This document shows, piece by piece, positions 9,086-15,340 of a DNA stretch of 24,907 nucleotides. Origin of the DNA: a virus. The notes beneath the pieces were generated by a model, which saw only the letters and a program-made list of their open reading frames with translations, did not search any database and had not been told where the DNA came from. The first letter of the stretch is position 1, and each line of letters begins with the position of its first letter. A program made the position numbers and the translations under genes. Where the stretch lies: positions 1 to 24,907 of IMG/VR virus record IMGVR_UViG_3300042868_002001; one strand, written 5' to 3'.

Positions 9086-9171
9086 CTTGGCTTGATATAG
9101 TTCTTTGGTCTGCTGTACCTCTTAACTATTTCTTCTGGATTGTTGTTTATCCATATCTGAGCAATGAATGA
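9082..9171 (+). CDS. 29-residue membrane protein
   Basis: The ATG overlaps the preceding stop (ATGA at 9082-9085) and the frame overlaps the next gene by eight bases. The peptide is one hydrophobic helix with many aromatics (DIVLWSAVPLNYFFWIVVY). No family is recognised. Support comes from coupling to its neighbours and the strong transmembrane character. Confidence 0.45.
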   Translation: MTWLDIVLWSAVPLNYFFWIVVYPYLSNE

Positions 9172-9319
9172 ATATCAAAAGACATTTGATATGTGCCTCA
9201 AGATATTTGTCTACGGATGCGTAGCATTATATTTTTTAGGCTTTCTTAAATTCTTGCCTGATGATTTGTCTGATAGGATTGTTAATCTGTTGCTTGGAAA
9301 GGTTGGTCTTGGCAAATGA
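9164..9319 (+). CDS. 51-residue protein with one membrane segment
   Basis: This frame starts at an ATG inside the end of the preceding gene and ends in an ATGA overlap with the next. A central hydrophobic helix (LKIFVYGCVALYFLGFLKFL) is followed by a short amphipathic tail (DDLSDRIVNLLLGKVGLGK). It is unrecognised. Its place between other small membrane proteins suggests a membrane or lysis-timing role, by context only. Confidence 0.5.
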   Translation: MNEYQKTFDMCLKIFVYGCVALYFLGFLKFLPDDLSDRIVNLLLGKVGLGK

Positions 9320-9492
9320 AAATTTCACTCTATCAACAAAACGCTAAGATGCTTTGGGAAGCACAGAGAGTTATCCATCAGCAGAACATGGAATATCTAG
9401 CGAGACTGAATCGACAAGCTGACCAACAGCAGAAGGTTCAAGAAATAAAATCACATTGGGTCAAGGTCAATCAAGTGGATGTAATGGCATGA
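9316..9492 (+). CDS. 58-residue Gln-rich helical protein
   Basis: The ATG overlaps the preceding stop (ATGA), and the stop overlaps the start of the lipoprotein gene (ATGA at 9489-9492). The peptide is polar, helical and glutamine-rich (YQQNAKMLWEAQRVIHQQ, then RQADQQQKVQEI). It has no membrane segment or cysteine. No family is recognised; a short coiled coil is likely. Confidence 0.5.
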   Translation: MKISLYQQNAKMLWEAQRVIHQQNMEYLARLNRQADQQQKVQEIKSHWVKVNQVDVMA

Positions 9493-9695
9493 GATATATT
9501 CTGCTTCTGCTATTGCTTACTGGATGCAAAGATGTTTATCGCTATCCATGTCAGAACCCTGATAACTTTATCTTGCCTGAATGTCAGAAGCCAAAGTGCT
9601 TGTTTACTCAGCAATGTCCTGAATACTTAGTCGCACCAATCTTGGAAAAGAAAGTAACCGATGTCCAACAGCCAGAAGCCAAACCTAACAACTGA
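9489..9695 (+). CDS. Small lipoprotein with a conserved Cys-rich region
   Basis: The ATG at 9489, in an ATGA overlap, gives 68 residues; an in-frame TTG at 9456 would spoil the signal peptide. Residues 1-13 are a lipoprotein signal with lipobox LLTGC, so C13 should be lipidated. Four more cysteines follow in DVYRYPCQNPDNF and PECQKPKCLFTQQCPEYL, a pattern I recall from small lipoproteins next to lysis genes in aquatic phages. It could act in the periplasm at the outer membrane. A spanin role is less likely because a clear Rz1 exists downstream. The next gene overlaps it by 35 bases. Confidence 0.65.
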   Translation: MRYILLLLLLTGCKDVYRYPCQNPDNFILPECQKPKCLFTQQCPEYLVAPILEKKVTDVQQPEAKPNN

Positions 9696-10191
9696 AGAAT
9701 TTGAAGTTCGCGTTTGGGGATTTGTTGTCGTAGTCGTGACTTGCATCCTTTGCTTCATTGTCATTGCGCTTTTGTACTCTGTGACCTTTGTGACTCAGCC
9801 AATCAAGAGCATGGCTCCAATTGACCAAGCCTATACAAAGATGTTAAACGACATTGTTCTGCTGATCGTTGGCGGCATCGGTGGAGTTATGACCAAACGG
9901 GCGGCAGGGGCGGTATCTAGGGCGTTCAATCCTACGCAACCATCCCAACCTATGTGTCAGCCCTATCAAGGACAGGGCGTCGGTTTTGGTATGTCAAACA
10001 ATTCAGGCTATAACCCGCCATCGGCTTATGGGGGTTTGCCTAGTCAGCCGTTCGGGGCGATGCCAGTATTCACTAATCCGCAACTGGATGAAAACTGGAC
10101 ACCTCCACCCCCTCCAACAACCCCGCCTGAGCATCTTGAATCGGATGCTGATCGGGAACAAATTGCTCTTGCAAGAACTGAGGCTGACTAA
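9661..10191 (+). CDS. Two-helix membrane protein, candidate holin
   Basis: This 176-residue protein has two predicted membrane helices, residues 18-43 (Val/Ile-rich) and 64-80 (IVLLIVGGIGGVM), then a positive patch and a long Pro/Gly-rich cytoplasmic-type tail ending in acidic residues. GGAAAAG lies upstream of the ATG. Position directly before Rz/Rz1 and the endolysin, plus the two-helix layout of class II holins, makes it the best holin candidate. The 90-residue proline-rich tail (PPPPPTTPPEH) is unusual for a holin, so a virion or membrane scaffold role remains open. The stop shares one base with the Rz start. Confidence 0.6.
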   Translation: MSNSQKPNLTTEEFEVRVWGFVVVVVTCILCFIVIALLYSVTFVTQPIKSMAPIDQAYTKMLNDIVLLIVGGIGGVMTKRAAGAVSRAFNPTQPSQPMCQPYQGQGVGFGMSNNSGYNPPSAYGGLPSQPFGAMPVFTNPQLDENWTPPPPPTTPPEHLESDADREQIALARTEAD

Positions 10192-10691
10192 TGTTTCCAA
10201 TTCCCTTGCCTTGGATAATTGTTGGTGTAATTATTTCTCTCTTCGGAACTTATCAAGTTGGCCATCATTACGGATGGCTTGAGCGCGATAATGACATGAA
10301 GATTGCCATTGCAAAAAAGAATGAGGAATCTAGGGCAACTGAGCAGAAGCTCGGTGAACAACTCAATACCAATGCAACAAAGTTACAGGAGGCAACAAAT
10401 GCCATCACTCAAAAACAGTCTGCCCTTGATCGCGCTATTCGTTCTGGCAGGGTGCGCCTCCCAACCTCAAGTTGTCAGCAAGCCGCCTCAAGTCCCGCCA
10501 TTGCCGCCACAGATAGCAAAGAAACAAGAAGCGAACCTGACAGACAGACTGACACGGCTCCTGATACCGAGCGAGAAACCCTTGTCGCCATCGCAGAAAT
10601 AGTGGCGCAGGGTGACAGAAATACTTTGCAACTGAACTCTTGCATAGATGCTTACAACGAAGTGAGGAATCTTTTAAATGGTAAGTCCTGA
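10191..10691 (+). CDS. Rz: Rz-like inner-membrane spanin subunit
   Basis: This 166-residue protein has an N-terminal membrane anchor (residues 8-27), a charged periplasmic coiled coil (30-85), a Ser/Pro/Thr-rich linker and a C-terminal helix with the motif CIDAYNEVRNLL, as in many Rz-type proteins. Spanins join inner and outer membranes and complete lysis by fusing them. The gene carries a full second gene, Rz1, in the +1 frame (10399-10602), the classic embedded layout. It overlaps the endolysin start by 14 bases. The linker composition (residues 90-125) is probably set by the need to encode the lipoprotein in the other frame. Confidence 0.85.
   Translation: MFPIPLPWIIVGVIISLFGTYQVGHHYGWLERDNDMKIAIAKKNEESRATEQKLGEQLNTNATKLQEATNAITQKQSALDRAIRSGRVRLPTSSCQQAASSPAIAATDSKETRSEPDRQTDTAPDTERETLVAIAEIVAQGDRNTLQLNSCIDAYNEVRNLLNGKS
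10399..10602 (+). CDS. Rz1: Rz1-like outer-membrane spanin lipoprotein, nested in Rz
   Basis: This 67-residue frame lies wholly within Rz in the +1 frame. A perfect AGGAGG (10387-10392) sits six bases before its ATG, strong evidence for independent translation. Residues 1-18 are a signal peptide with lipobox VLAGC, so C19 is the lipidated residue. The mature part is proline-rich (PPQVPPLPPQ), as in known Rz1 proteins. It should sit in the outer membrane and bind the C-terminus of Rz across the periplasm. Confidence 0.88.
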   Translation: MPSLKNSLPLIALFVLAGCASQPQVVSKPPQVPPLPPQIAKKQEANLTDRLTRLLIPSEKPLSPSQK

Positions 10692-11292
10692 ACAATTACG
10701 CCAACTCAAGATTGAACAATCTTTGGCAGAACCATTCAACGAAACATTTGAACGCTTCGGAATCATGTCGGCTGTTCAACAAGCCGCATGGCTTGGACAA
10801 TGTGGCCATGAGTGCAATAATTTTAGAGTGCTTGAAGAAAACCTGAACTATCGTGCGCCAACCTTGCTCAAGTTGTTTCCATTGACAGCAAAGAGAGGAT
10901 GGGGCTTCACGCCTGAATCAGCGGCACAGTATGAGCGTCAGCCAGTTAAGATTGCCAATCGCATTTACGGCTCGCGTATGGGCAACAGGGATGAGGCATC
11001 GGGAGATGGATTCTTGTACCGAGGCTCTGGATTTTTACAATTGACGGGCGCGGCAAATTTTTTCCATGCGGGAAAAGCATTAGGCGAGGACTTCGTTCGC
11101 AATCCTGATTTGGTTCGGACACCGAAATATGCAAGCCTAACCGCAGGATGGTTTTGGCAAACGCACAATTTGAATCAGTACGCTGATAAAGAAGATTGGT
11201 TGATGCTGACAAAAAGAATCAATGGCGGCACGATCGGATTAGAAGATCGCAAGAAGCATATCGCACACGCCATTGAAGTTCTTACTGCTTAA
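10678..11292 (+). CDS. Endolysin, glycoside hydrolase family 19
   Basis: This 204-residue protein matches the phage GH19 (chitinase-like) lysin pattern. It has HECNNFRVLEENLNY near residues 44-58, which contains the expected catalytic glutamates, NRIYGSRMGN near 93-102, and the substrate-groove signature YRGSGFLQLTGAANF near 115-130. GH19 lysins cut the glycan backbone of peptidoglycan. No signal peptide or separate wall-binding domain is seen, so it needs a holin. GAGGAA precedes the ATG. The gene lies after the spanins, unlike the usual holin, endolysin, Rz order. Its stop overlaps the convergent gene below by 11 bases. Confidence 0.9.
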   Translation: MVSPEQLRQLKIEQSLAEPFNETFERFGIMSAVQQAAWLGQCGHECNNFRVLEENLNYRAPTLLKLFPLTAKRGWGFTPESAAQYERQPVKIANRIYGSRMGNRDEASGDGFLYRGSGFLQLTGAANFFHAGKALGEDFVRNPDLVRTPKYASLTAGWFWQTHNLNQYADKEDWLMLTKRINGGTIGLEDRKKHIAHAIEVLTA

Positions 11293-11599
11293 CAGCTTTC
11301 CATTCTCTCTCGCTACGATTGGCATTTGATTTGACTTTATTACCTGTCAACTCAATCATGCCAAGATCGTGCATTTCATTAAGCCGCCTTGCCACTTGAT
11401 TACCATCAAGATTGGTGCATTGCGCTATCCCATCTTTTCCTAGAGGTCCAAATGCAAGCAAGCAATCAACAATACGTTGGTAATGTTGCGGTGCATACTC
11501 TCTAATTGAATCAGCCGCTTCAAAAGAAGTTACTGGATCACTAGCTCTGACTCTAGGGAAGGCAGGGAATAATTTGTCAAACATTTTTCTGTAGTGCAT
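11282..11599 (-). CDS. Winged-helix DNA-binding protein
   Basis: The 105-residue frame starts at the ATG at 11599, with GGAG six bases upstream; a TTG at 11611 would overlap that site. Residues 40-95 look like a winged helix: IVDCLLAFGPLGKDGIAQ, then a recognition helix around NLDGNQVARRLNEMHDLG, and a wing ending IELTGNK. Such proteins recur in phage replication and recombination blocks, as regulators or in a support role. It is the last gene of the minus-strand block and converges on the endolysin with no terminator between them. Confidence 0.65.
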   Translation of the reverse strand: MHYRKMFDKLFPAFPRVRASDPVTSFEAADSIREYAPQHYQRIVDCLLAFGPLGKDGIAQCTNLDGNQVARRLNEMHDLGMIELTGNKVKSNANRSEREWKAVKQ

Positions 11600-11611
11600 G
11601 ATCTTCTCCAA

Positions 11612-11663
11612 AGAGGTGAGGGTACTAGCGTTCGTCCGACATTGCTGTCGCGTTTTCCCCTCT
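11612..11663 (-). promoter_or_regulatory. Structured spacer upstream of the winged-helix gene
   Basis: On the minus strand a hairpin CGACA-GCAA-TGTCG (11650-11637) has a GNRA tetraloop and sits within a longer pairing of AGAGG with CCTCT (11663-11659 with 11616-11612). It fills the gap between two minus-strand genes and could be a processing site or translational control element. No U-tract follows, so it is not a standard terminator. Confidence 0.3.
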
Positions 11664-11672
11664 GGTTAAATT

Positions 11673-11912
11673 TTAGAACGGTACATCGTCATCTTCAAGC
11701 TGTGGCAATCCATCCTCACCTTTAGGGGTATTCAAATATGCCCATCCATTCCACCCCCCCGCATCTGTTAGAGGAGTGCAATCAAGTTTCAGCATCGGTC
11801 CTTTCTTGGTTTCAATAACTGAACCAATCCTCAGATACCGATTTTTATTTGCACCATCCTTGTTAACATAAGTACCTGTTATTACAGATATCTCATAAAT
11901 TGTCTTTGCCAT
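11673..11912 (-). CDS. Small protein with an SSB-type acidic C-terminal tip
   Basis: This 79-residue protein ends in LEDDDVPF, nearly the same as the DDDIPF tip by which bacterial SSB recruits repair and replication proteins. The body is beta-rich (YEISVITGTYVNKDG, YLRIGSVIETKKGPMLKL), compatible with a small single-stranded DNA-binding fold, but it is much shorter than SSB (about 110-180 residues) and I cannot prove an OB fold. It overlaps the exonuclease gene by 20 bases and lies in one block with ERF, so a role in single-strand recombination is likely. Similar short proteins are common in aquatic phages. Confidence 0.65.
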   Translation of the reverse strand: MAKTIYEISVITGTYVNKDGANKNRYLRIGSVIETKKGPMLKLDCTPLTDAGGWNGWAYLNTPKGEDGLPQLEDDDVPF

Positions 11913-12522
11913 TATTTTCTTTCAGTTGGTTAAGGGTAGTTAGCGTTACATCAACTTCTGCCAAAAATAGCAGAACTTCTGTTTCTAACTTATTTGCATA
12001 TTCGGCATCGTATGGATAACGCTGTACGAACATTTGCAACTCTTGAGGTAGCCTTGGGTCAAAGCTAATGAAATCGCACCACTTGCGACCAGTACAAATC
12101 ATTTGCCAAGTCATCTGAGCTTTGTGCTTATTTGGAATCTTGCCATTCAGCAGGGTTTCAATATGCGTATTGGTCTGTGGGCATTTGATTTCAATCAAAC
12201 CATCTTGGCCAACCAAACCATCAGGCGAAGCCCCTGCCATCAAAGTCGGGTGCTGAACAAATCCAACCTCATCAACTAAGACGCTGTTCTTCATCTCATA
12301 AGCCGCCCTAGCAAGTGGCTCGGTCTCTGTGCCGTGAGCCATTGCAGGAGTGCTAAATGACTCTGCCGCCTTGCCTGTTAAGCGTTCGCATACAAGCTGT
12401 GCCAAGTAGTTGTCGCGACTCGCGGCATATCCTGTTTTGGTACGAGCCACAATGTCTTGAACCTTACTGGCAGTCACCCGCCCAAGACGCGCGGCAAACC
12501 ATTCTTCTGTGCCTTGTTCCAT
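11893..12522 (-). CDS. YqaJ/lambda-type recombination exonuclease
   Basis: This 209-residue protein matches the YqaJ viral recombinase family: EEWFAARLGRVTASK (residues 6-20), HGTETEPLAR (63-72), and the catalytic core ASPDGLV then IEIKCP with D101, E111 and K113. These form the PD-(D/E)xK metal site. The enzyme degrades one strand from double-stranded ends, leaving single strands for the annealing protein encoded just upstream in transcription order. AAGGA precedes the ATG. The exonuclease, ERF and SSB-tip protein form a self-contained annealing recombination set like Red or RecET. The length is normal for the family. Confidence 0.92.
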   Translation of the reverse strand: MEQGTEEWFAARLGRVTASKVQDIVARTKTGYAASRDNYLAQLVCERLTGKAAESFSTPAMAHGTETEPLARAAYEMKNSVLVDEVGFVQHPTLMAGASPDGLVGQDGLIEIKCPQTNTHIETLLNGKIPNKHKAQMTWQMICTGRKWCDFISFDPRLPQELQMFVQRYPYDAEYANKLETEVLLFLAEVDVTLTTLNQLKENNGKDNL

Positions 12523-12525
12523 AAT

Positions 12526-13107
12526 TTATCCTTGGCTTTCTGAAAGAGCTTTTTTACGAGCATCTTTTTTTGCAATGATTCTTTTCTGCAACTCTGTGTC
12601 GCCATTGGCAAACTGATAAGCCAATGTGAAAGATGCTTTCAGCGCATCTGCATCTGAGGCGGCATCAATGGCGGCAAAGTGGTCAGCCATGACAGATTCA
12701 TCAATCGTTGGCTTCTTGCTCCTTGAGGCGGCATTTCCGTCATCGTCTTCTGGTGCGATTCCGCAAGCCGCCATGAGCGAACCCCTGCGAGCATATGTAA
12801 GCGCGCTCATGTAGCCCTGTGGGTCTGTTTTGGCGGCAGGGAAATACAGGCGACCGCAGTTGAGAGACTCGCCTGATTCATGCAGAAACATTGTTTCCAC
12901 AATTACGCCATCAGGATGTTCGTGATTCAGTTGGATCAGCGAGATCCCATTGTTATTCAGCGCATCAAGAACAGCATCTACGCATGATGCCAAATCTGCG
13001 TAGCGTGATATTTTATTGCCCTTTGAAAAAAATTCGTTTGTTGAATTTTTGATGATTGGCGAATAAGCCTTTTGTGCTTTGACTAAAGCTGTTGCGATTT
13101 GTTTCAT
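12526..13107 (-). CDS. erf: ERF-family single-strand annealing protein
   Basis: This 193-residue protein shows the ERF signature: YADLASCVDAVLDALNNNGI (residues 36-55), MFLHESGE (73-80), then DPQGYMSALTYARRGSLMAA (95-114) and the acidic EDDDGNAA (120-127). ERF proteins form rings that anneal complementary single strands in phage recombination and genome circularisation. The C-terminal 60 residues are a charged helical tail. The gene sits three bases before the exonuclease gene on the minus strand, and the pair should act together. Its start overlaps the stop of the preceding small gene. Confidence 0.92.
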   Translation of the reverse strand: MKQIATALVKAQKAYSPIIKNSTNEFFSKGNKISRYADLASCVDAVLDALNNNGISLIQLNHEHPDGVIVETMFLHESGESLNCGRLYFPAAKTDPQGYMSALTYARRGSLMAACGIAPEDDDGNAASRSKKPTIDESVMADHFAAIDAASDADALKASFTLAYQFANGDTELQKRIIAKKDARKKALSESQG

Positions 13108-13304
13108 TTGATTGCATCCAGTTGTTGTTTAATTTCAGAGATCAATTCTTCGTGGAGATTGACGATGTAGCAAAGCTCGCGTATCTTGCCCTGCAACATT
13201 CCGACCTGATAGGAAAGCCTATCTCTTGGCTCGCCCCCCTCAAAGAGGCGAGATGAATCCTGCGCTATGGAAGCGATAATATAATCAGCGTTAAGTTTGC
13301 TCAT
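13104..13304 (-). CDS. 66-residue hypothetical protein of the recombination operon
   Basis: The gene overlaps both neighbours by four bases. The protein is helical and includes DRLSYQVGMLQGKIRELC, a short pattern I associate with small early phage proteins. There is no membrane segment or metal motif. Its place before ERF suggests early expression; function is unknown. Confidence 0.6.
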   Translation of the reverse strand: MSKLNADYIIASIAQDSSRLFEGGEPRDRLSYQVGMLQGKIRELCYIVNLHEELISEIKQQLDAIK

Positions 13305-13492
13305 TCAGAATTCTCCAAGTACATTGTTAATCGCTTAACTCTGTCGGAGTGGTAATCAGACATACGACGAGCGTATTCCATTGCTGATTGAGCATCAAGG
13401 AAACGCCTCTTTGCTTCTTCAAGCTCCTTTGCCGCCATTTCATTAGGTGATGGCAAACGCCACAAATCCTGTATCTTGTATAGCAAGTTCAT
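13301..13492 (-). CDS. 63-residue helical hypothetical protein
   Basis: The ATG at 13492 is chosen because GGAGG lies eight bases upstream; a TTG at 13507 would overlap that site. The protein is one long charged helix (MAAKELEEAKRRFLDAQSAM, then YHSDRVKRLTMYLE), probably a coiled coil, with a short hydrophobic N-terminus. It resembles a small protein common in early operons of freshwater phages. Function is unknown. Confidence 0.6.
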   Translation of the reverse strand: MNLLYKIQDLWRLPSPNEMAAKELEEAKRRFLDAQSAMEYARRMSDYHSDRVKRLTMYLENSE

Positions 13493-13494
13493 CT

Positions 13495-13587
13495 TCAGCC
13501 CCTCCAAGCAAGTAGGACACCAATGCCGCCAAAGATGACGATGGCTAAAGTGGCTTCAATTAAAAAAGTAATGATTTTGTTTATCAT
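13495..13587 (-). CDS. 30-residue membrane protein
   Basis: The ATG at 13587 overlaps the stop of the preceding minus-strand gene, and the ribosome binding site of the next gene lies inside its end. The peptide is one transmembrane helix (TLAIVIFGGIGVLLAW) with a charged start (MINKIITFLIE). Coupling on both sides supports translation. Function is unknown. Confidence 0.5.
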   Translation of the reverse strand: MINKIITFLIEATLAIVIFGGIGVLLAWRG

Positions 13588-13790
13588 AATAAATCTCCCC
13601 ACTCTTTTGAATCTGTTTCCTCTTTGTAACCCTGTGTATAGGCGGCTCGCTCTTCTGAAGTCAATTCAGTAACATATTTGGATTGCAAAGAATCTCCAAC
13701 AAAGTAATGCGGATTGAAATCGCGTGCGTAATATTTGTCAGCTGACCCTCTGTCGTATGCACCGCCATGCCGTGTGTATTCTGCTTTCAT
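13584..13790 (-). CDS. 68-residue polar protein, common early-operon type
   Basis: The protein is rich in Tyr, Asp and Gly (TRHGGAYDRGSADKYYARDF, then SEERAAYTQGYKEETDSKEW). It overlaps both neighbours by four bases. I associate the pattern HGGxYDRGSADxYY with a widespread small protein of unknown function in phages of Proteobacteria. No membrane segment or enzyme motif is seen. Confidence 0.65.
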   Translation of the reverse strand: MKAEYTRHGGAYDRGSADKYYARDFNPHYFVGDSLQSKYVTELTSEERAAYTQGYKEETDSKEWGDLL

Positions 13791-13993
13791 GCTGTTACCT
13801 CACTTTTTGAAATGGTTGCAAATTCTGTCAAAGAAACAAGACGCACATTCTTGCTGTCAATCCTCCAACCTTTCGCTCTCGCAAATCGTATTGCTTGCAT
13901 GAACGTACAAGGCACAGTTACATCGTGCCAAGTATTGTCATAATCGCTGAACAATACGATCAGGTAGTCTTTTTTCCATGCTGTGCTTTTCAT
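13787..13993 (-). CDS. 68-residue hypothetical protein
   Basis: The protein has an alternating hydrophobic N-terminus (KDYLIVLFSDYDNTWHDVTV) and a basic helix (QAIRFARAKGW). It overlaps both neighbours by four bases. It may be a small alpha/beta fold. No function can be assigned. Confidence 0.55.
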   Translation of the reverse strand: MKSTAWKKDYLIVLFSDYDNTWHDVTVPCTFMQAIRFARAKGWRIDSKNVRLVSLTEFATISKSEVTA

Positions 13994-14190
13994 GCTGTAG
14001 CCCCCTCATGGTGCATTTCGTAATAGGCTTGAGCATCTTCCGCAGTTGATGCTTCCCATTCGCGGCAGATTGCAACTTCATGGCCATTGTTGAAAACAGC
14101 CATCCAAGCCGCAGGAATAGTGCAGTTCAGGCGGTGATGGAAATATTCCGCTTGAAGATAAACTTCGGTGATTTTGAATTGTTTGAACAT
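13990..14190 (-). CDS. 66-residue hypothetical protein with its own leader
   Basis: The ATG at 14190 is preceded by AAAAGGAAT. An upstream start at 14280 is rejected because it would include a hairpin and the repeated leader. The protein has a beta-like N-terminus (FKITEVYLQAEYFH) and a helical C-terminus (EASTAEDAQAYYEMHHEG). It is the first gene of the small chain leading to ERF. A TATAAT on the minus strand lies about 50 bases upstream. Function is unknown. Confidence 0.55.
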   Translation of the reverse strand: MFKQFKITEVYLQAEYFHHRLNCTIPAAWMAVFNNGHEVAICREWEASTAEDAQAYYEMHHEGATA

Positions 14191-14215
14191 CTTGATTCCT
14201 TTTAAAAGACCCCGA
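14191..14215 (-). repeat. Repeated leader, copy 1
   Basis: Minus-strand sequence GGTCTTTTAAAAGGAATC lies just before the ATG at 14190. CTTTTAAAAG is a perfect palindrome that includes most of the ribosome binding site. Close copies precede the genes starting at 15613 and 15921. Confidence 0.6.
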
Positions 14216-14238
14216 CTGAAATTGCAGGGCATAGACGA

Positions 14239-14244
14239 ATTATA
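14239..14244 (-). promoter_or_regulatory. Candidate minus-strand promoter -10 box
   Basis: A perfect TATAAT is read on the minus strand at 14244-14239, placing the start point near 14232 and giving a leader of about 40 bases for the gene at 13990-14190. The -35 region is weak (TTCCAA at 18 bases), so activator help or a chance match is possible. Confidence 0.4.
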
Positions 14245-14270
14245 AGCCAGATTATTTAGAGTTTGGAAAC

Positions 14271-14296
14271 CCCCCATCAATTTATTTTGATGAGGG
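14271..14296 (-). terminator. Hairpin after the DUF932 gene
   Basis: CATCAA (14275-14280) pairs with TTGATG (14287-14292) around a six-base loop. Flanking C and G runs extend the stem with one bulged base. On the minus strand the stem is followed by TTTCC, a very short U-tract, so termination would be partial. It separates the DUF932 gene from the next promoter and leader. Confidence 0.45.
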
Positions 14297-14307
14297 AAAA
14301 CCCTTGG

Positions 14308-15279
14308 TTATGCCAATAGCAGGGATTCGGCCTCGCTTTTCATGCGGTTGCCATTGCCAAACCATGCGTTGTTCATGCGGCTGTCAACATTGTGGCCTTT
14401 GTCGTGGTCAATGTATTGGGTGACAGCATTGAGCAAGCCCCATCGCGTACCCCCTGCGCCCTGCAAATCTGCGCCCATGCCCTTTCCCTCAAACAACTCA
14501 AGCACCTTGTTGTATCCGCGAGATGGCTTGAACTCGGCAGTCTTTGGGTCAAAGTTGGCAGGGAATAAATTTGTCAGGAAGTCTTTGACAAAAGTGACAC
14601 CGACTTGCTGACGCGCAAGATGGCGGTACTTGTCCATCATGCCGTCAAAGCCGCTAACCACTAGGCCGAGCTTGTCACGCATCAGGCTCGCATCAAACTC
14701 GCGACCATGCGTAATATTGAACCGACTAGGGGCAACCTCATTGTCAGCGGCTGAAAGAGTGTTGTTGCAGACCACACGGACGCTAGTGAATTGGCCAACA
14801 GTTGCGGTAGAGCCATCAAAGCTAGTGGACAACAGCAAATAACCGCGAACGGCATCATCGCCAAGGACACAGGCCTCTTTGTTTGTGTTTGCCAATGCCC
14901 AAATGCGCTTACCGCCTTTAATCGCTCCTGCGACCTCTAGCTTGAACCCTGCGCTTTGCATCAGCACATTGAAGAAGTCCAGAACATCTTTGGGCTGATG
15001 GAGCTTGTATCGGTTGGTGACCAAACCGAGCGGGGCAAAGGTATCGCTTCTGTAAACGACATTCTGACCCTGTACGCGCAACATATCGCCATCTGAACCG
15101 AGGGGTTCAAAACGAACAGGCGACACTTGAGCTTGCCAATCAAGCCCCGCCATCTTTGCCCATGTTTCAATGTCAGCATCAGGGTTCAATTCTTGGCCAA
15201 GACCATGCCAAGGCTTCTGACCCACATAGGCGATCTCTGCCATACCTGTAGTTGCGTTTGTTTCGATTAAATGTGCCAT
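14308..15279 (-). CDS. DUF932 phage/plasmid-like protein
   Basis: This 323-residue protein matches DUF932: the N-terminus has WHGLGQELNPDADIETWAKM (residues 24-43), followed by TNRYKLHQPKDVLDFF, LLSTSFDGSTAT and VRVVCNNTLSAA, the most conserved blocks. The family is found in phages and plasmids, is often strongly expressed early, and has no agreed function; involvement in DNA metabolism or defence evasion has been guessed. The leader TTAAAGGAAATTTATC precedes the ATG. The gene stands alone between two hairpins, unlike the overlapping genes downstream. Length is typical. Confidence 0.85.
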   Translation of the reverse strand: MAHLIETNATTGMAEIAYVGQKPWHGLGQELNPDADIETWAKMAGLDWQAQVSPVRFEPLGSDGDMLRVQGQNVVYRSDTFAPLGLVTNRYKLHQPKDVLDFFNVLMQSAGFKLEVAGAIKGGKRIWALANTNKEACVLGDDAVRGYLLLSTSFDGSTATVGQFTSVRVVCNNTLSAADNEVAPSRFNITHGREFDASLMRDKLGLVVSGFDGMMDKYRHLARQQVGVTFVKDFLTNLFPANFDPKTAEFKPSRGYNKVLELFEGKGMGADLQGAGGTRWGLLNAVTQYIDHDKGHNVDSRMNNAWFGNGNRMKSEAESLLLA

Positions 15280-15300
15280 GATAAATTTCCTTTAATTAAA
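15280..15300 (-). repeat. Repeated leader, diverged copy 4
   Basis: TTTAATTAAAGGAAATTTATC before the DUF932 start shares the AAAGGAAAT part and an AT palindrome (TTTAATTAAA) with the other leaders, but lacks GGTC. It may be a degenerate copy. Confidence 0.35.
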
Positions 15301-15314
15301 TTTCAGAGTTGCGA

Positions 15315-15335
15315 GCAGGGGCTTGCGCCCCCTGC
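15315..15335 (-). promoter_or_regulatory. Strong GC hairpin between the 15341 gene and DUF932
   Basis: On the minus strand GCAGGGGGC pairs with GCCCCTGC around a GCAA tetraloop, with one bulged G. It lies just after the TAA of the upstream gene. No U-tract follows, so transcript protection or processing is more likely than intrinsic termination. Confidence 0.45.
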
Positions 15336-15340
15336 CATTG

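Noticed and set aside
9456-9488. TTG start adding 11 residues to the lipoprotein
   Set aside because: It would place a polar Gly/Gln/Ser-rich stretch before the lipoprotein signal; the ATG at 9489 overlaps the preceding stop.
10435-10695. 86-residue minus-strand frame across Rz/Rz1
   Set aside because: Two real plus-strand frames already use this DNA, and the minus frame has no start signals.
12626-12814. 62-residue plus-strand frame inside the ERF gene
   Set aside because: It is a Ser/Ala-rich shadow of a well-supported ERF gene.
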